From: Kalmanozyma brasiliensis GHG001
Lineage: Eukaryota > Basidiomycota > Ustilaginomycetes > Ustilaginales
Assembly: GCF_000497045.1 (NCBI RefSeq)
Contig: NW_015961951.1
Location: forward strand, 434,001-498,000
Direction: 5' to 3'
Length of the DNA stretch: 64,000 nt
Shown here piece by piece: positions 9,770-22,071 of the stretch (position 1 is the stretch's first letter; every line of letters starts with the position of its first letter). The notes beneath the pieces are model-generated. The model was not told where the DNA came from. It saw nothing but the letters and a program-made list of their open reading frames with translations, and searched no databases. A program made the translations under genes and the position numbers.

Positions 9770-12700
9770 ATGTCGCAGCGACCCCAACGAGCTGCGGCAC
9801 TCCAAGCCACCCGGGCCACCGCCGCAGTCCTGTCTTCACACCGACGTAGCGACCCTCAAGCTTCCACCATCGCCAACTCTCCATCCCTCGTCAAGTCGGA
9901 GCAGCGGGGCTACGAGGATCGAAAGCTGCCCCCCATGGACATCGACATGCAAAGGTCCGCTCATCAGGATCTGCGCAGGCTGGACCCCATGGGCCATTCA
10001 CTTGCTTCCGTCGCTGGGTACGACAGCGCCAACGGCTCCTACGGCTCCGATGCTTTTCAGACGTACTGGTCGAGTCAGGATCATTCATCTGCAGCCGCTC
10101 ATGCTGCGATCCAGGAAGGCTCGAGCTCGTCTCATCAGCCGCCGCAGAAGTGGGAGGCTACTGACAGCCAGCCGCATTCCACACCGCGCTACGACTCGGT
10201 TAACACGCACAACATCTTCGACCTTCACTATCCGTACGGCCCGCAAGGAAACTCTCTCGGACTCAAAGGAGCCTCAGGTCTCAACGCTGGCTTGAATGGA
10301 GACCTCGACCTCGCCGACAGTATGCATCGTTCGCACCGAGCGCTCGACGCGCCTTCCTCCCAAGCTTTAGCGCTCATCGATAGTCTGCCCTTCAAGGCCA
10401 GCTCCAGCGGCGACAATGACTCGTACGAAGACAGCACCGACTCGGATCTTCCTCCAGAGAAGAAGAAGCTCTCGGCGGCCTTCCGACCTCGGGGACGAAA
10501 GAAGCGAAACAAATGCACACCCGACCAACTGCGCAGTCTCGAGGCCTTCTTCGAGAAAAACCGCAACCCGACCGGCCGTATCCGCCACGAGCTCTCACGA
10601 AAGCTGCGCATGCCAGAACGCAGTGTCCAGGTCTGGTTCCAGAACCGCCGTGCCAAGCTCAAGGTCGTCGAGCAGAGAGGCGAGACCGCCCTCGACTCCA
10701 GCAGAAAGAAGAGTTGCAGCATTCAGCTCAGCGACAGGGACACTTATAAAGCAGCCAGCTCGGCTGGTCGGTCAGCGCGCGATGTGATCGACGAGAAGCC
10801 TTCCGTCACCGCCATGCCTACCTCCGCCTTGTGCATCGGAACGTGGCGACGCGTGTCGCCGCTCATCTGCTTCTTTTCTCGTCGAATGCAGTCCCTGACG
10901 TGGTACCTCACCAGCGAATCGATCGGCTTCAAGCTTGAGGTCCCGTGGACCGCCATCAGCGCTGCTTACTTTGACGGACCCAAGGAACCGACCATTGCTG
11001 AACGGGCCGAGGGTGTTCGTGTTCCTCTTGGCCAATTCGTCATCGACCTCGAGCGCCCGCCGACCTTCTTCATGGAAGTGTTCAGGTCAGCACCGGCTAA
11101 GAACGGCAGCGCCGAAGAGCCCAGAGTCAGCTGGCGGCAATGCGAGGACTTCACCGAAGATCATCAAGCTATGACTGTCAGCAGACACATTCTGAACGGT
11201 CCCTACGAGGAGCTCCGAAGTGCAGTACAGTCGCTGGCGGCTTGCAACGAGGTGCTTCGCAATCTTATCCAGTTTCGAGATCAAGATCTACGAGCGGCCG
11301 GCGCCATCCCTACCGGCACCGGCTCGACCGCCGACAACTTTGGCGTGGTCAACAACGTCGACTATCGATCCGCCGGTCCCAGCGTGCCCTCGCTCGACAT
11401 GTCGCCCGCCCTGCCCGGTGTCGACATGTACGGCCACGGTATGCAGATGCCGATGCAAGCTACGGCCATGTCGAGCTCGTCGAGCTTGCAGAAGAGTGCT
11501 GCATGGAACCACTTCCGTACACCCATGCGACTCGGCGCTGAACACAACTGGGAGTTTGACAGCCCTGCTAGCGTCACCACCAACCTGTCCGACGCATCGC
11601 TCGACAGTCATCAGCGTCATCCGCTCGGCTATAGTCCTTACGGCGTGCCGACGTCGATCGAGGCGAGCCCTCGCTCAGGGCTGGGAAGCTCGATGGACTT
11701 GAACACGCTTCGCATCGACGCAGCTGGCATGTCGACGGCCAACTATGCTGCTGCGGGCAATATGACTCTGATGAGCGACGGCTCCATGAATGGCTCGCGA
11801 GCTCATCTCGGCGGTTGGGATAGCCGGCTCAGCTACGACGCGTCGGGATCCCAGCACATGGACGCACAGCACTACTCGCTTGCTTCGTCGAGCATCCTGC
11901 CGGGAGCTACTCAGCCATCGTCGCATTTTATGCAGTCACTGGGCAGTTTGCATTCGGCGGGAATGGACACGAGCAACGCCATGTCGTACAGTCGCTATGC
12001 CGGCGAGCGACAGGACTGCTCTGCTCAGTCGATGAACGAGCATGGGATGGATCAGCATCAGCATCAGCACCATCACCACACCGGCGAGTCTAATTTTGGC
12101 ACGTCCTACCCGCAAGAAAACCCTCACGGCGTGTATGACCACAGGGAGGCGCCCAGCGATCCCAGCGCCATCCACTCGGGCTCCGTGCTCATGTCCAGGC
12201 GCTTTTCGCACGCCGAAGGAGCGTACCGTGGCGACTATCCCCAAGATGTGGGCGAGAACGAGACTCGACCCAGCTCGCAGGGAGGAAGGCCATCCTCCGC
12301 GTCCCAGCTTTCTGTCAAGTCCATGGCCTCGACCGCCAACGCCAAGATCTCGTCGTTCGAGGAGGATGCCTTTTCCGCCAAAACTCCGACGCACCGCACG
12401 TCGTTCGGCAACCTTCTGCAGCTGAGTCACATCAACGGCCAGGATCAGAGTGTGTATGCCGATCGACACGCGATCGACGCGTCCTCCTTGCCCACAGCCA
12501 GAGCCGCCGATTCCAGCTTCGAGGACGAGAACACGGCTCAGGGCAGAGCGCGTTCCAACACTTATCGTCCGTCCACGCATGGCGGCGGCCGCGTGGCTGG
12601 CCTGTCGTCTCCTATGCAGCGGTCGGACCAGGATCAGGATCAGGACCAGGATCAGGATGCCGAGGGCGAGTACGTCGGTGCTGACGGCCACAAGAACGAT

Positions 12701-12880
12701 GATGGCGATGACGACGGCGATTCGCTGTCGGAGGACGATGCTGAGGGGTCTTGCGATGAAGACGAGGGGACCGGCAAGAGGTGTGCCACTGCTGCCACCG
12801 AGGCCGAGTCGCCCGGTTTGCTGTCGTTGTCGTCCAAGCATCCAGACTCGCCCGTGCCTCAGATCGAAGAGCTGCCGTGA
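9770..12880 (+). CDS. Homeodomain transcription factor, 1036 residues
   Basis: A single-exon gene for a nuclear DNA-binding protein. The homeodomain spans about residues 240-300 and contains the recognition-helix signature VQVWFQNRRAKLK, preceded by a basic arm RPRGRKKRNKC. Downstream, about residues 345-485, lies a second conserved-looking region (LCIGTWRRVSPLICFF, then LTWYLTSESIGFKLEVPW) that resembles the block following the homeodomain in fungal Phx1/Pho2-type regulators. The rest is low complexity: Ser/Met/His-rich, with a His/Gln run near 12057-12080, an Asp-Gln repeat at 12628-12660 and an acidic C-terminus. The start chosen is the first ATG of the frame; the open frame extends about 240 bp upstream but without an ATG. 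Smut fungi use homeodomain factors in filamentous and pathogenic development, but I cannot say which this is. Confidence 0.9.
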   Translation: MSQRPQRAAALQATRATAAVLSSHRRSDPQASTIANSPSLVKSEQRGYEDRKLPPMDIDMQRSAHQDLRRLDPMGHSLASVAGYDSANGSYGSDAFQTYWSSQDHSSAAAHAAIQEGSSSSHQPPQKWEATDSQPHSTPRYDSVNTHNIFDLHYPYGPQGNSLGLKGASGLNAGLNGDLDLADSMHRSHRALDAPSSQALALIDSLPFKASSSGDNDSYEDSTDSDLPPEKKKLSAAFRPRGRKKRNKCTPDQLRSLEAFFEKNRNPTGRIRHELSRKLRMPERSVQVWFQNRRAKLKVVEQRGETALDSSRKKSCSIQLSDRDTYKAASSAGRSARDVIDEKPSVTAMPTSALCIGTWRRVSPLICFFSRRMQSLTWYLTSESIGFKLEVPWTAISAAYFDGPKEPTIAERAEGVRVPLGQFVIDLERPPTFFMEVFRSAPAKNGSAEEPRVSWRQCEDFTEDHQAMTVSRHILNGPYEELRSAVQSLAACNEVLRNLIQFRDQDLRAAGAIPTGTGSTADNFGVVNNVDYRSAGPSVPSLDMSPALPGVDMYGHGMQMPMQATAMSSSSSLQKSAAWNHFRTPMRLGAEHNWEFDSPASVTTNLSDASLDSHQRHPLGYSPYGVPTSIEASPRSGLGSSMDLNTLRIDAAGMSTANYAAAGNMTLMSDGSMNGSRAHLGGWDSRLSYDASGSQHMDAQHYSLASSSILPGATQPSSHFMQSLGSLHSAGMDTSNAMSYSRYAGERQDCSAQSMNEHGMDQHQHQHHHHTGESNFGTSYPQENPHGVYDHREAPSDPSAIHSGSVLMSRRFSHAEGAYRGDYPQDVGENETRPSSQGGRPSSASQLSVKSMASTANAKISSFEEDAFSAKTPTHRTSFGNLLQLSHINGQDQSVYADRHAIDASSLPTARAADSSFEDENTAQGRARSNTYRPSTHGGGRVAGLSSPMQRSDQDQDQDQDQDAEGEYVGADGHKNDDGDDDGDSLSEDDAEGSCDEDEGTGKRCATAATEAESPGLLSLSSKHPDSPVPQIEELP
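12628..12660 (+). repeat. Hexanucleotide repeat coding (Asp-Gln)n
   Basis: About five imperfect copies of a six-base unit (caggat/caggac) lie inside the homeodomain gene and encode alternating Asp and Gln just before the acidic tail. Such in-frame hexamer arrays change length without breaking the frame. Confidence 0.8.
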
Positions 12881-13260
12881 GTGCTCCGCTGGTCCGCTGT
12901 CGTTCGTCAGATCCTGCTCCCTCGTCTGTCCCTGTCTTCAAACTTGTAGATGTGCCCTCCATCATTCCCCGGTCCGATTGCGTTCGCTCCACCTCCATCA
13001 TCCTCACTACGTTTTCTACACATGTTGCTCCGTCTAATGTGTCAATGTCACCATTCGCTTCACTTCCGTGGCCGAGCGTGCATGAGGTGCGATGGTCGAT
13101 GTGCTGAAAGTGTGTGTGATGCGATGCGGTGCGGGATACGAATACAAGCCCTGGTCGAGACTCCCCCCTCCTGCCCCCTTCTCCCATCCTAGCGGTCATC
13201 CTCCGGACTTCCAATCTTAGTCGAACGCCCCTGACCCCCCTGCCTCCTCCTGTCTCGCCA
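12881..13260. other. Convergent 3' intergenic region
   Basis: 380 bp between the convergent stops of the homeodomain gene and psf1. It is T/C-rich on the plus strand. No gene, RNA or repeat is visible; it presumably holds the two polyadenylation regions. Confidence 0.6.
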
Positions 13261-13914
13261 CTACCCACTGCCATCCACAACACTCACCCACCCCCTCCCG
13301 ATCAACCCCCTCACATCGCTCCTCGCAATCGTAACCGTCTGGTCCTTCCTCAGCGTCGTCGGCGCCACCTGATTGCTGCTCAGCCAAACGTCCTTTAGAT
13401 CCCTTTCCACCTTCACTGTCACCAACAGCTCTGTGGGCACGCTTTCGGCCACTTGACCATCCAACACGTCCAACCGCAAGCCGGGGCTCAGGTCGAGATA
13501 AGCCATTTTTCCACGCTGGAGCAGCTCCGCATAGCGTCGTAGGGAATCCTGTTCTGCTGGACTTAATGATGTCCGCAACCCTGGTTCGCGAGCAAGCAGG
13601 ATCGCTAGCGAACTGTGTCTTGCCAAATGGCTGCACACGAGATCGAGTCGCGTATTGTGGTACAGCAACAACGCACGACGGTTGTACCCCACAATCAAGT
13701 GCAGCATCAACAGCTGACTCTGCAACCCCGCCACCTCGCTCGGGGCCAGGTGTGGATCGGACAGCGTGGTGAGCAGCGAAGTGAGGTGCGCGTGAAGTTG
13801 TTTGGTTTCCAGCACGAGAAGTCGGATCAGGTCGTCGTTGTACGGTTTGAGAGTGTCGAGGTTCAAACAGGCTTTGGCCTCGGTGGCCAGTTTGAGTGCG
13901 GAGTCGCCGAACAT
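13261..13914 (-). CDS. psf1: GINS complex subunit Psf1
   Basis: 217 residues, matching the usual size of about 200 for Psf1. GINS (Sld5-Psf1-Psf2-Psf3) joins Cdc45 and Mcm2-7 to make the replicative helicase. The N-terminus MFGDSALKLATEAK matches the family start (M-Y/F-G-D), and this fixes the ATG at 13912-13914 even though the open frame continues about 300 bp upstream. The helical A-domain includes YNRRALLLYHNTRLDLVCS near residues 85-103, a hallmark of the family. The C-terminal B-domain carries KVERDLKDVW and ends with the small beta-rich segment typical of Psf1 (LRKDQTVTIARSDVRGLI). No intron is required. Confidence 0.9.
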   Translation of the reverse strand: MFGDSALKLATEAKACLNLDTLKPYNDDLIRLLVLETKQLHAHLTSLLTTLSDPHLAPSEVAGLQSQLLMLHLIVGYNRRALLLYHNTRLDLVCSHLARHSSLAILLAREPGLRTSLSPAEQDSLRRYAELLQRGKMAYLDLSPGLRLDVLDGQVAESVPTELLVTVKVERDLKDVWLSSNQVAPTTLRKDQTVTIARSDVRGLIGRGWVSVVDGSG

Positions 13915-14617
13915 TGCTCGGTTGTGGGCGAAGGAGGTGGATGAGAGGGTATGCTGGCGTGGATCAGCGTCGTTGAGCAAGGATGCGGTGATATGCTGGG
14001 TGCTGTCGAATCGACGATTGTTTGCTCTGTGAGGCGGCGAGAGAGCTGGATGCTGGCGTTTCGAGGAAGCGAGGCTGAGAAAAGGAGGCTGTTGATGCGG
14101 ACCTTGCGAGCTCGCATAGATGACGATGGTGCGTGAGAAGGACGGTGGGTGATGTAGCTGGTCAAGAAGATGCGGTTTTCGCAAAGTGTTGGTCTCGACC
14201 CGAAATTGCACGCGACCCTCCCAACGCGCCCCTCGCGTAAATCACCTTTCCACCCCGCCCCCCTCCTTTCCTCAACACACGCTCACTTTCAACTGCTCTC
14301 CGCAATCTTCACCGTCACACAGTGCGATATGACGATCCAACGCACCCACTGCGTTGGACCTCTGACTCAGCCTGCAGCCGCTCATTTTCACTCTGGCGCT
14401 CCTGTCACAAGTGTATCGCCAACCTTGTCGTGCAGTTCGAGCGATCATGAAAATGTAATTGCGATGCGAGAGTAAAGTCATTGAAGGGAAAACAAAGTCG
14501 GAATCCTACGAGAGGTCTTGGACCGTGAGAATTACTGGTACTGGTACGGCAAGCAGACCCGGAGGTGCGTCAAGATACGCTCCCGCCATGTCGTCAAGAT
14601 ACCCAAGCGACAGTTCC
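13915..14617. other. Intergenic spacer, psf1 upstream
   Basis: 703 bp between the psf1 start and the pep4 stop, both on the minus strand. An open frame continues upstream of the psf1 start on the minus strand, but its content (Pro/Ser/His-rich) does not look conserved. Nothing else is seen. Confidence 0.5.
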
Positions 14618-16759
<2,142 letters not shown>

Positions 16760-19378
16760 TCACCCCTGCTGCTGATCATCAACGGCGCTACGAGTGACGA
16801 CAGGGTCAGTCGATCCTGCCGTGGCCACCGTTGCAGTGTCCGTGCCTCTCTGACCCGTCGCCTTCTTTTTGGCCCTTCGCGATTCGTACTCGTGCCACTC
16901 GCCCTCCAACGCACTAAGCAGCCCAGCGGGCAGCTCCGCCTTCGGCTCCTGCTCGAAGTACCTCGACGCGAGCGCCTCCTTCGCGCTCCATCTTTTGCGT
17001 GGGTCGTACGTCAATAATCCCCGCGCTACCTCGAGCGCCTCCACGGGCAAGTACTTTGCAAAGGCGCCCTGAACATGATCCCTCTGCTCCTGCTCTCCTG
17101 CATCAGCGAGCGTGGCAGGCTTGACCATCTCGTACCACGCCAACTTATCCACCTCTGGCCAGTCCTCCTTCCTCACTGGGCCCAGAACATCCGTGATCGC
17201 CTGCACCTGTCCCAGTTCCGTCTCGCTCTGGAAAACCGGCTTCTTGACGAACAGTTCGACAAAGATGCAGCCGGCACCCCACATGTCCACCTCGCTCCCG
17301 TACTGCGTCTCTCCAAACAGCAGCTCGGGTGGGCGATACCACAGCGTCACCACCCGGTTCGTGTAATCCCCGCGTCTGCGTTTCGCATAAAACCGGGCAA
17401 GACCAAAATCGGCCAGCTTCAACCGTCCTTCGTTGTTGAGCAGAATGTTCGATCCTTTGAGATCGCGATGCAGCACCGAGCGACGATGCAGGTAGTCCAG
17501 CCCTTCAAACAGCTGTCCCGCCAAGGACTTGAGATGGGCTGGGCTGAACTGAACGGCGGGATGCGCGAGGATGCCGTTGAGATCGTGCTCCATGTACTCG
17601 AACACCATGTAGATCGAGCCGCGTGTCACCATCATCTCATGCAACCGCACAACGTTTTCGTGGCGCAATGCTTGGAGCAGCTTGATCTCGCGCATCGCAG
17701 TGACGGGGAACCCGTCTTTTTCGCTGTCCATGCGGATCTTTTTCAGTGCGACAAGGGCACCAGTGCGTTCGGAGCGAGCTTTGAAGACTTGCCCGTAGGT
17801 CCCCTCGCCCACTTGGTGGATGCTTTCGTACGCTTCGCCGGGCTCCGCGCGAGCCGGCTCGATGGGCGCGGGTGGTGCAGGGGGAGGAGGCGTCGCTGGT
17901 CGCTTTTTGACAGTGTCGTCGTGACCATTGCGAGCGCCGTCCTTGGCGTGGGCAGCATCGCGCTCGCGTCGAGATCCAGGTCGGACAGTCTGCCACCCAC
18001 TCCCGCGGATGCTGCGCTGGTTCGTCTCGACTTCCTGTCGTCGAGGGCCAGTGGGCGGTTGGGCGCCATCAAAGCCGGCACTAGCGCCCGACTTGCGTGT
18101 CAGCACATGGCCTCGATCGAGACCCTCGTCGACACGAGGCGGCGTGCGTGGTCGCCTATCATCCGGCGACCTTCTCCGCTCCCGACCCTGCTGATCGCGC
18201 CGCTGGGCTCCATCTCGATCCCTACGCCCGCCGCGGGAATCGCTGTCAAAATCGTTGCCGTTGTCGATCCTCCATCGAGCGGGTCGATCGCGCTGACGGT
18301 CGGGCTCGGCTGCACGGTCGAGGTCCCGATCTCGCCTTTGTGATCGTGTAGATGCGTTGGATGGTGCCGGTGAGGGTGTGCGGCGTCTGCGATCCGCATC
18401 TGGCACGGGAGCGTTTTGATCCTCCTCGCCTGCTTTGACGCCCCATCTGCGCGCCCTCGGAGTCGCTTTCGCTGAGGACGTAACGTCCTTTCGAGTGTCG
18501 ACGAGACGGTCGCTCGCCCTTGGCGGTGATCTGCGGCGTTCGTACCGGTCGTACCTGTCTGACTGCCTCGCAGTCGTGGGACTCGGCGAGCGTCGTGATG
18601 GACGACTGCGGTCGTCCCTCGAAGATCGATCGTCCCAAGAGCGTACAACATCATCATCAGCTGCGCCTCGAAACCGCGAGCGGCCACCGTCAGGAGAGTT
18701 GGAACGATCACGCTGCCTCCATGAGTTGCCATCGCGCTTGCGTGGAGATGTGGGCGGGTCATCTCTTGCGCGACCGCCTCTGTTGCGATCCCTAGCGTCG
18801 GCCTGAGGAGAGTCGTCTATACGACGACCGCTGTCATCGTACTGACCTCTGGGCGCCAGCTTCGTAGCGCCACGTCGAGGCGCATCGCGGTCAACCCGAT
18901 CCTTACTATCGTCGAGTCGGGAGCGCAGAGAGCTGTCGGGTCGAGAACGGTTGCCATTCGCATCATTGTCGCGCCGGCCGAGTCGATCAAACAGATCCGG
19001 ACTGCGAGCTCGTCGAGGTCGATCGTCCTTGTCTCTCGTCGAGTCGCGAGCGGGAGAGGAAGGAATGTGAGTGGCAGCTACGCCTCGTATTGTCAGAGCT
19101 GGCGGTTTGCCTGCGTCACGGGTGCTGTCCGAGCGGCGTGGTGAAGAGGGTCCTGCACGATCGTCCGCATCGTTCCGACGATCTCCTTCACGAGCACCAG
19201 TGCCAGAGCGTGGCGCCTCTCTCTCGTCAATCCGACGGGTCTTGTTGGGCCGCTCGTAGCGGTCGTCCTGCCTCGGCGATGTTCTTGATCGCTGTGACGG
19301 TTCGCCGTTCCTTTCCGGTTCGAAGGCGATGCGATCATCCTCTGCGTTGCGTCGAGGCTGCCATCTGTCTGACGGCAT
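16760..19378 (-). CDS. ctk1: CTD kinase, CTK1/Lsk1/CDK12 family
   Basis: An 872-residue cyclin-dependent kinase. Residues 1 to about 510 are Arg/Asp/Ser-rich and disordered, as in CDK12/13. The kinase domain spans about 515-805. It shows the glycine loop VGEGTYGQV, the VAxK lysine in LVALKKIRM, the C-helix motif PVTAMRE (usually PITAIRE or PITSIRE), the catalytic HRDLKGSN, DFGLARFY, and the T-loop TNRVVTLWYRPPELL. Such kinases partner a K-type cyclin and phosphorylate Ser2 of the RNA polymerase II C-terminal repeats during elongation. The HRDLKGSN with Gly-Ser and the TNRVVTLWYRPPE block separate it from Bur1/CDK9 and CDK7 less strictly than a tree would, so CDK9-like remains a minor alternative. 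No intron is needed. Confidence 0.88.
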   Translation of the reverse strand: MPSDRWQPRRNAEDDRIAFEPERNGEPSQRSRTSPRQDDRYERPNKTRRIDEREAPRSGTGAREGDRRNDADDRAGPSSPRRSDSTRDAGKPPALTIRGVAATHIPSSPARDSTRDKDDRPRRARSPDLFDRLGRRDNDANGNRSRPDSSLRSRLDDSKDRVDRDAPRRGATKLAPRGQYDDSGRRIDDSPQADARDRNRGGRARDDPPTSPRKRDGNSWRQRDRSNSPDGGRSRFRGAADDDVVRSWDDRSSRDDRSRPSRRSPSPTTARQSDRYDRYERRRSPPRASDRLVDTRKDVTSSAKATPRARRWGVKAGEEDQNAPVPDADRRRRTPSPAPSNASTRSQRRDRDLDRAAEPDRQRDRPARWRIDNGNDFDSDSRGGRRDRDGAQRRDQQGRERRRSPDDRRPRTPPRVDEGLDRGHVLTRKSGASAGFDGAQPPTGPRRQEVETNQRSIRGSGWQTVRPGSRRERDAAHAKDGARNGHDDTVKKRPATPPPPAPPAPIEPARAEPGEAYESIHQVGEGTYGQVFKARSERTGALVALKKIRMDSEKDGFPVTAMREIKLLQALRHENVVRLHEMMVTRGSIYMVFEYMEHDLNGILAHPAVQFSPAHLKSLAGQLFEGLDYLHRRSVLHRDLKGSNILLNNEGRLKLADFGLARFYAKRRRGDYTNRVVTLWYRPPELLFGETQYGSEVDMWGAGCIFVELFVKKPVFQSETELGQVQAITDVLGPVRKEDWPEVDKLAWYEMVKPATLADAGEQEQRDHVQGAFAKYLPVEALEVARGLLTYDPRKRWSAKEALASRYFEQEPKAELPAGLLSALEGEWHEYESRRAKKKATGQRGTDTATVATAGSTDPVVTRSAVDDQQQG

Positions 19379-19866
19379 CCTCTCAGGTCGTCGTTCGAGC
19401 CAGTGATCGGGTCCCTGACAGTCGAAGAGACTCTTTGCGGGATGTTTTGTGCGTGCGGAATGGAAGGAGGAGTCAAAGCGAGGCCGACTGAGTTTGTGTC
19501 AGTGTTGGAATTTTTGTTTGCTGTGGAGAAAAGCGGCTTCCGAGTGCCGTTTCGGTGGGAGAACAACACGCGACGCTTCCTACTCTTACGCCCATGCGAC
19601 ATCGTCCGTGGAGAAGGTTGACTCACCCGCACCTCCCGAACCTCAGCAGACTGGTCATCGCGAGCAGAAGGAGGTCGATGCGTGTAAGGTCGTCATCATT
19701 TGCGGAGGGCGTGCAGAAGAAAAGCTTTGTATAGACCTGCCAACCATAGTTCTGCCTCCGTTCTCGAACGGAGGTCCGCGTGGTTGCTTCGACAAGCACA
19801 GACAGCATCAGGATATGTACGTGAGACTTTTTCAATTGCAGATCTACCTTAGACGAGACACAGAGC
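19379..19866. other. Intergenic spacer between ctk1 and the complex I gene
   Basis: 488 bp upstream of ctk1 and downstream of the NADH dehydrogenase gene. No coding frame of its own, no RNA and no repeat is apparent. Confidence 0.55.
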
Positions 19867-21416
19867 TTAACGGTCGACCTCACCGAACACCAAGTCGAGG
19901 GTGCCGATGATAGCGACCATATCCGGGATGTAGTGGTGACGGGCCATGAAGTCGGCGCCTGCCAAGTGGGCGAAACCGGGGGCCCTGATCTTGCACCTGT
20001 ACGGCCTGTTGGTGCCGTCCGAGACGAGGTAGACGCCCATCTCGCCCTTGGGCGCCTCGATGGCCGAGTAGGTCTCGCCGGGGGGCACGGCGTAGCCCTC
20101 CGAGAAGAGCTTGAAGTGGTGGATGAGCGACTCCATGCTCTCCTTCATCGTGGCACGCGGTGGCGGCACGAGCTTGTGGTCGTCCACCTTGATCTGACCT
20201 GCAGGCATCTTGTTGAGGCACTGCTCGATGATGCGCAGCGACTGGCGGAACTCCTCAACTCGGCAGAGGTATCGGTCGTAGCAGTCACCGTTCTTGCCAA
20301 CGGGAACGTCGAACTCGACCTGGTCGTAGGCGTCATAGGGAGCAACCTTGCGGATATCCCAGGGGATACCGGAGCCTCGAAGCATGACACCAGAGAAACC
20401 GTAGTCGAGCGCCTCCTGAGCAGTCACCTTGCCAATGCCGATGGTACGGCCCTTCCAGATACGGTTGCCAGTCACTACCTCCTCGATCTCGTCGACTCGC
20501 GAGCCGAATTGTGTTGCCCACTTGTAGATGTCGTCCAGCAATCCAGGGGGCAGATCGTACGCGACACCACCGGGACGGACGTAGGCGGCGTGCAGACGAG
20601 CACCCGAAACGCGCTCATAGAACTCCATGAGCTTCTCTCGCTCCTCGAAGGCCCAGAGGAAGGGAGTGAGACCACCGACGTCCATGACGTGTGAGAGGAC
20701 AGCCATGCAGTGGTTGAGAATACGGGTAATCTCTCCAAACATGGTGCGGATCCACTTGGCACGCTCGGGGACCTCGATGTTGAGGAGCTTCTCGACGGCT
20801 CGCGAGTAGCAGAGCTCGTTGGTCATCATCGAGACATAGTCGAGTCGGTCAAAGTAGGGGAGGGCTTGTGTGTAAGTCTTGTACTCGATGAGCTTCTCAG
20901 TACCTCGGTGCAAAAGGCCGACGTGGGGCTGCGAAAGCAGAAAGCAGGATGAGTAGCAGATGGAAATGTCAGCATGTCTGTACACAGAAGTGTCTTGGCT
21001 TTGACTGAAACAGCCCGATCGAGCTCGAAAAAGCACCTGCATGTTCGATCGGTTGTGGCACTTACATCAGTTCGTAGGATTTCCTCTCCGTTGAGCTCGA
21101 GAATCAGACGCAACACACCGTGGGCGGCAGGATGCTGAGGACCAAAGTTGACGGTGAAGTGGCGCAGCGAACGGTCTCTCCTGCTGCCGCCCTCGCGAAG
21201 AATCTCCTGCGCACTCTTGTCGTGGAGCTCCTCGACGGTGTAGGCCGAGGTGGCGGGGGAGGTTGGGACAGCCTTGTCCTGCGGGTGGGTGCCCTGGGCC
21301 TCAGTGGCGAGCGTGCGGCGTGCGGTGGTCGAGAGAAGTCGGCTCGACGTCGATGGTACGCTCGCACGGTAGAGCTGAGCAGCCGGGCGAACGGCGCGGA
21401 ACAGAGAAGGCGCCAT
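19867..21416 (-). CDS. NADH:ubiquinone oxidoreductase 49 kDa subunit (NDUFS2/Nuo49)
   Basis: A core subunit of mitochondrial complex I that forms part of the quinone-binding site. Two exons: 21066-21416 and 19867-20928, joined across a 137 bp intron (20929-21065, GTAAGT...CAG, phase 0). The spliced product is 470 residues. Residues 1 to about 40 are Arg/Ser/Ala-rich with no acidic residues until the mid-30s, a clear mitochondrial presequence. Seen next are [15 protein letters not shown] and, right after the splice, [19 protein letters not shown], which shows that the junction is correct. Later blocks ([45 protein letters not shown] at the end) match the family over its full length. Its presence shows that the organism keeps complex I. 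Confidence 0.96.
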
Positions 21417-22071
21417 GGTGAATGGGAACCGTACGTAGGTATGGGGGGGTCAGGTGGCGGATGATGGGGTGCTCTTCGCTGTGTCGACACTGTGTACCTG
21501 CTTCAACGTCGAGTGTACTGTGCGACACTTGTTGATGCCCGTGTGTCGAAGAGAGACGATACGTCAAGTGCGGAGGTGACGTCTGTGGTGGTGAGCAATT
21601 GGAAGATCGCGAGTGGAGATGGCGGCGGCAGCTCACTGCGATGATGCCTTCCGCTCTCTGCGCTCTGAGATTTCTAATCAGCTTCGCTCAGGTCACAGAG
21701 TCGCGGGTCCGAATTCAACTTGAGTGCGGGCCAGTCAACGAAAATTGTGCGCTTGCAAAGACAGAGAGCGCGACAACCTCTCCCTTGGCTAAGCAAATCG
21801 AGACTCTACTCGTGCGAGAGGCTGCCCTCACCATGTCATCATATAGGACGTTTGACTGCCGCCAAGGATGGTGTATGGCTTGATGTTAATAGTCGCCATT
21901 CTCCATCAGCTGCTAGGCATCACCCGCACTGAGCTGTTAAGGAGCAAGTCGGTCGTCTTTGGGCGCTGCATCTGGCAAGTCCACGAATTGCGATTGGCCG
22001 GCTCTTCCGTTCGGCGGGTGTGCACGTCTCGTAGAACGTCTCGAGCCGCTCTTCCTCGTGAAGCCTGAAAC
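21417..22071. other. Intergenic spacer, complex I gene promoter side
   Basis: 655 bp upstream of the complex I subunit gene. No gene is visible. A short stretch at 22049-22090 (plus frame reading FLVKPE) resembles 49733-49774 and may be a fragment of the same decayed family; see findings. Confidence 0.45.

Noticed and set aside
9531..10295. 254-codon frame overlapping the start of the homeodomain gene
   Set aside because: It shares the region in another frame, is hydrophobic only where the leader is T/C-rich, and becomes Thr/Ser/Arg-rich as expected for a shifted frame.
11936..12841. 301-codon minus-strand frame
   Set aside because: Antisense to the homeodomain gene; no motif of its own.
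17075..18343. 422-codon plus-strand frame
   Set aside because: Antisense shadow of the CTK1-type kinase gene.
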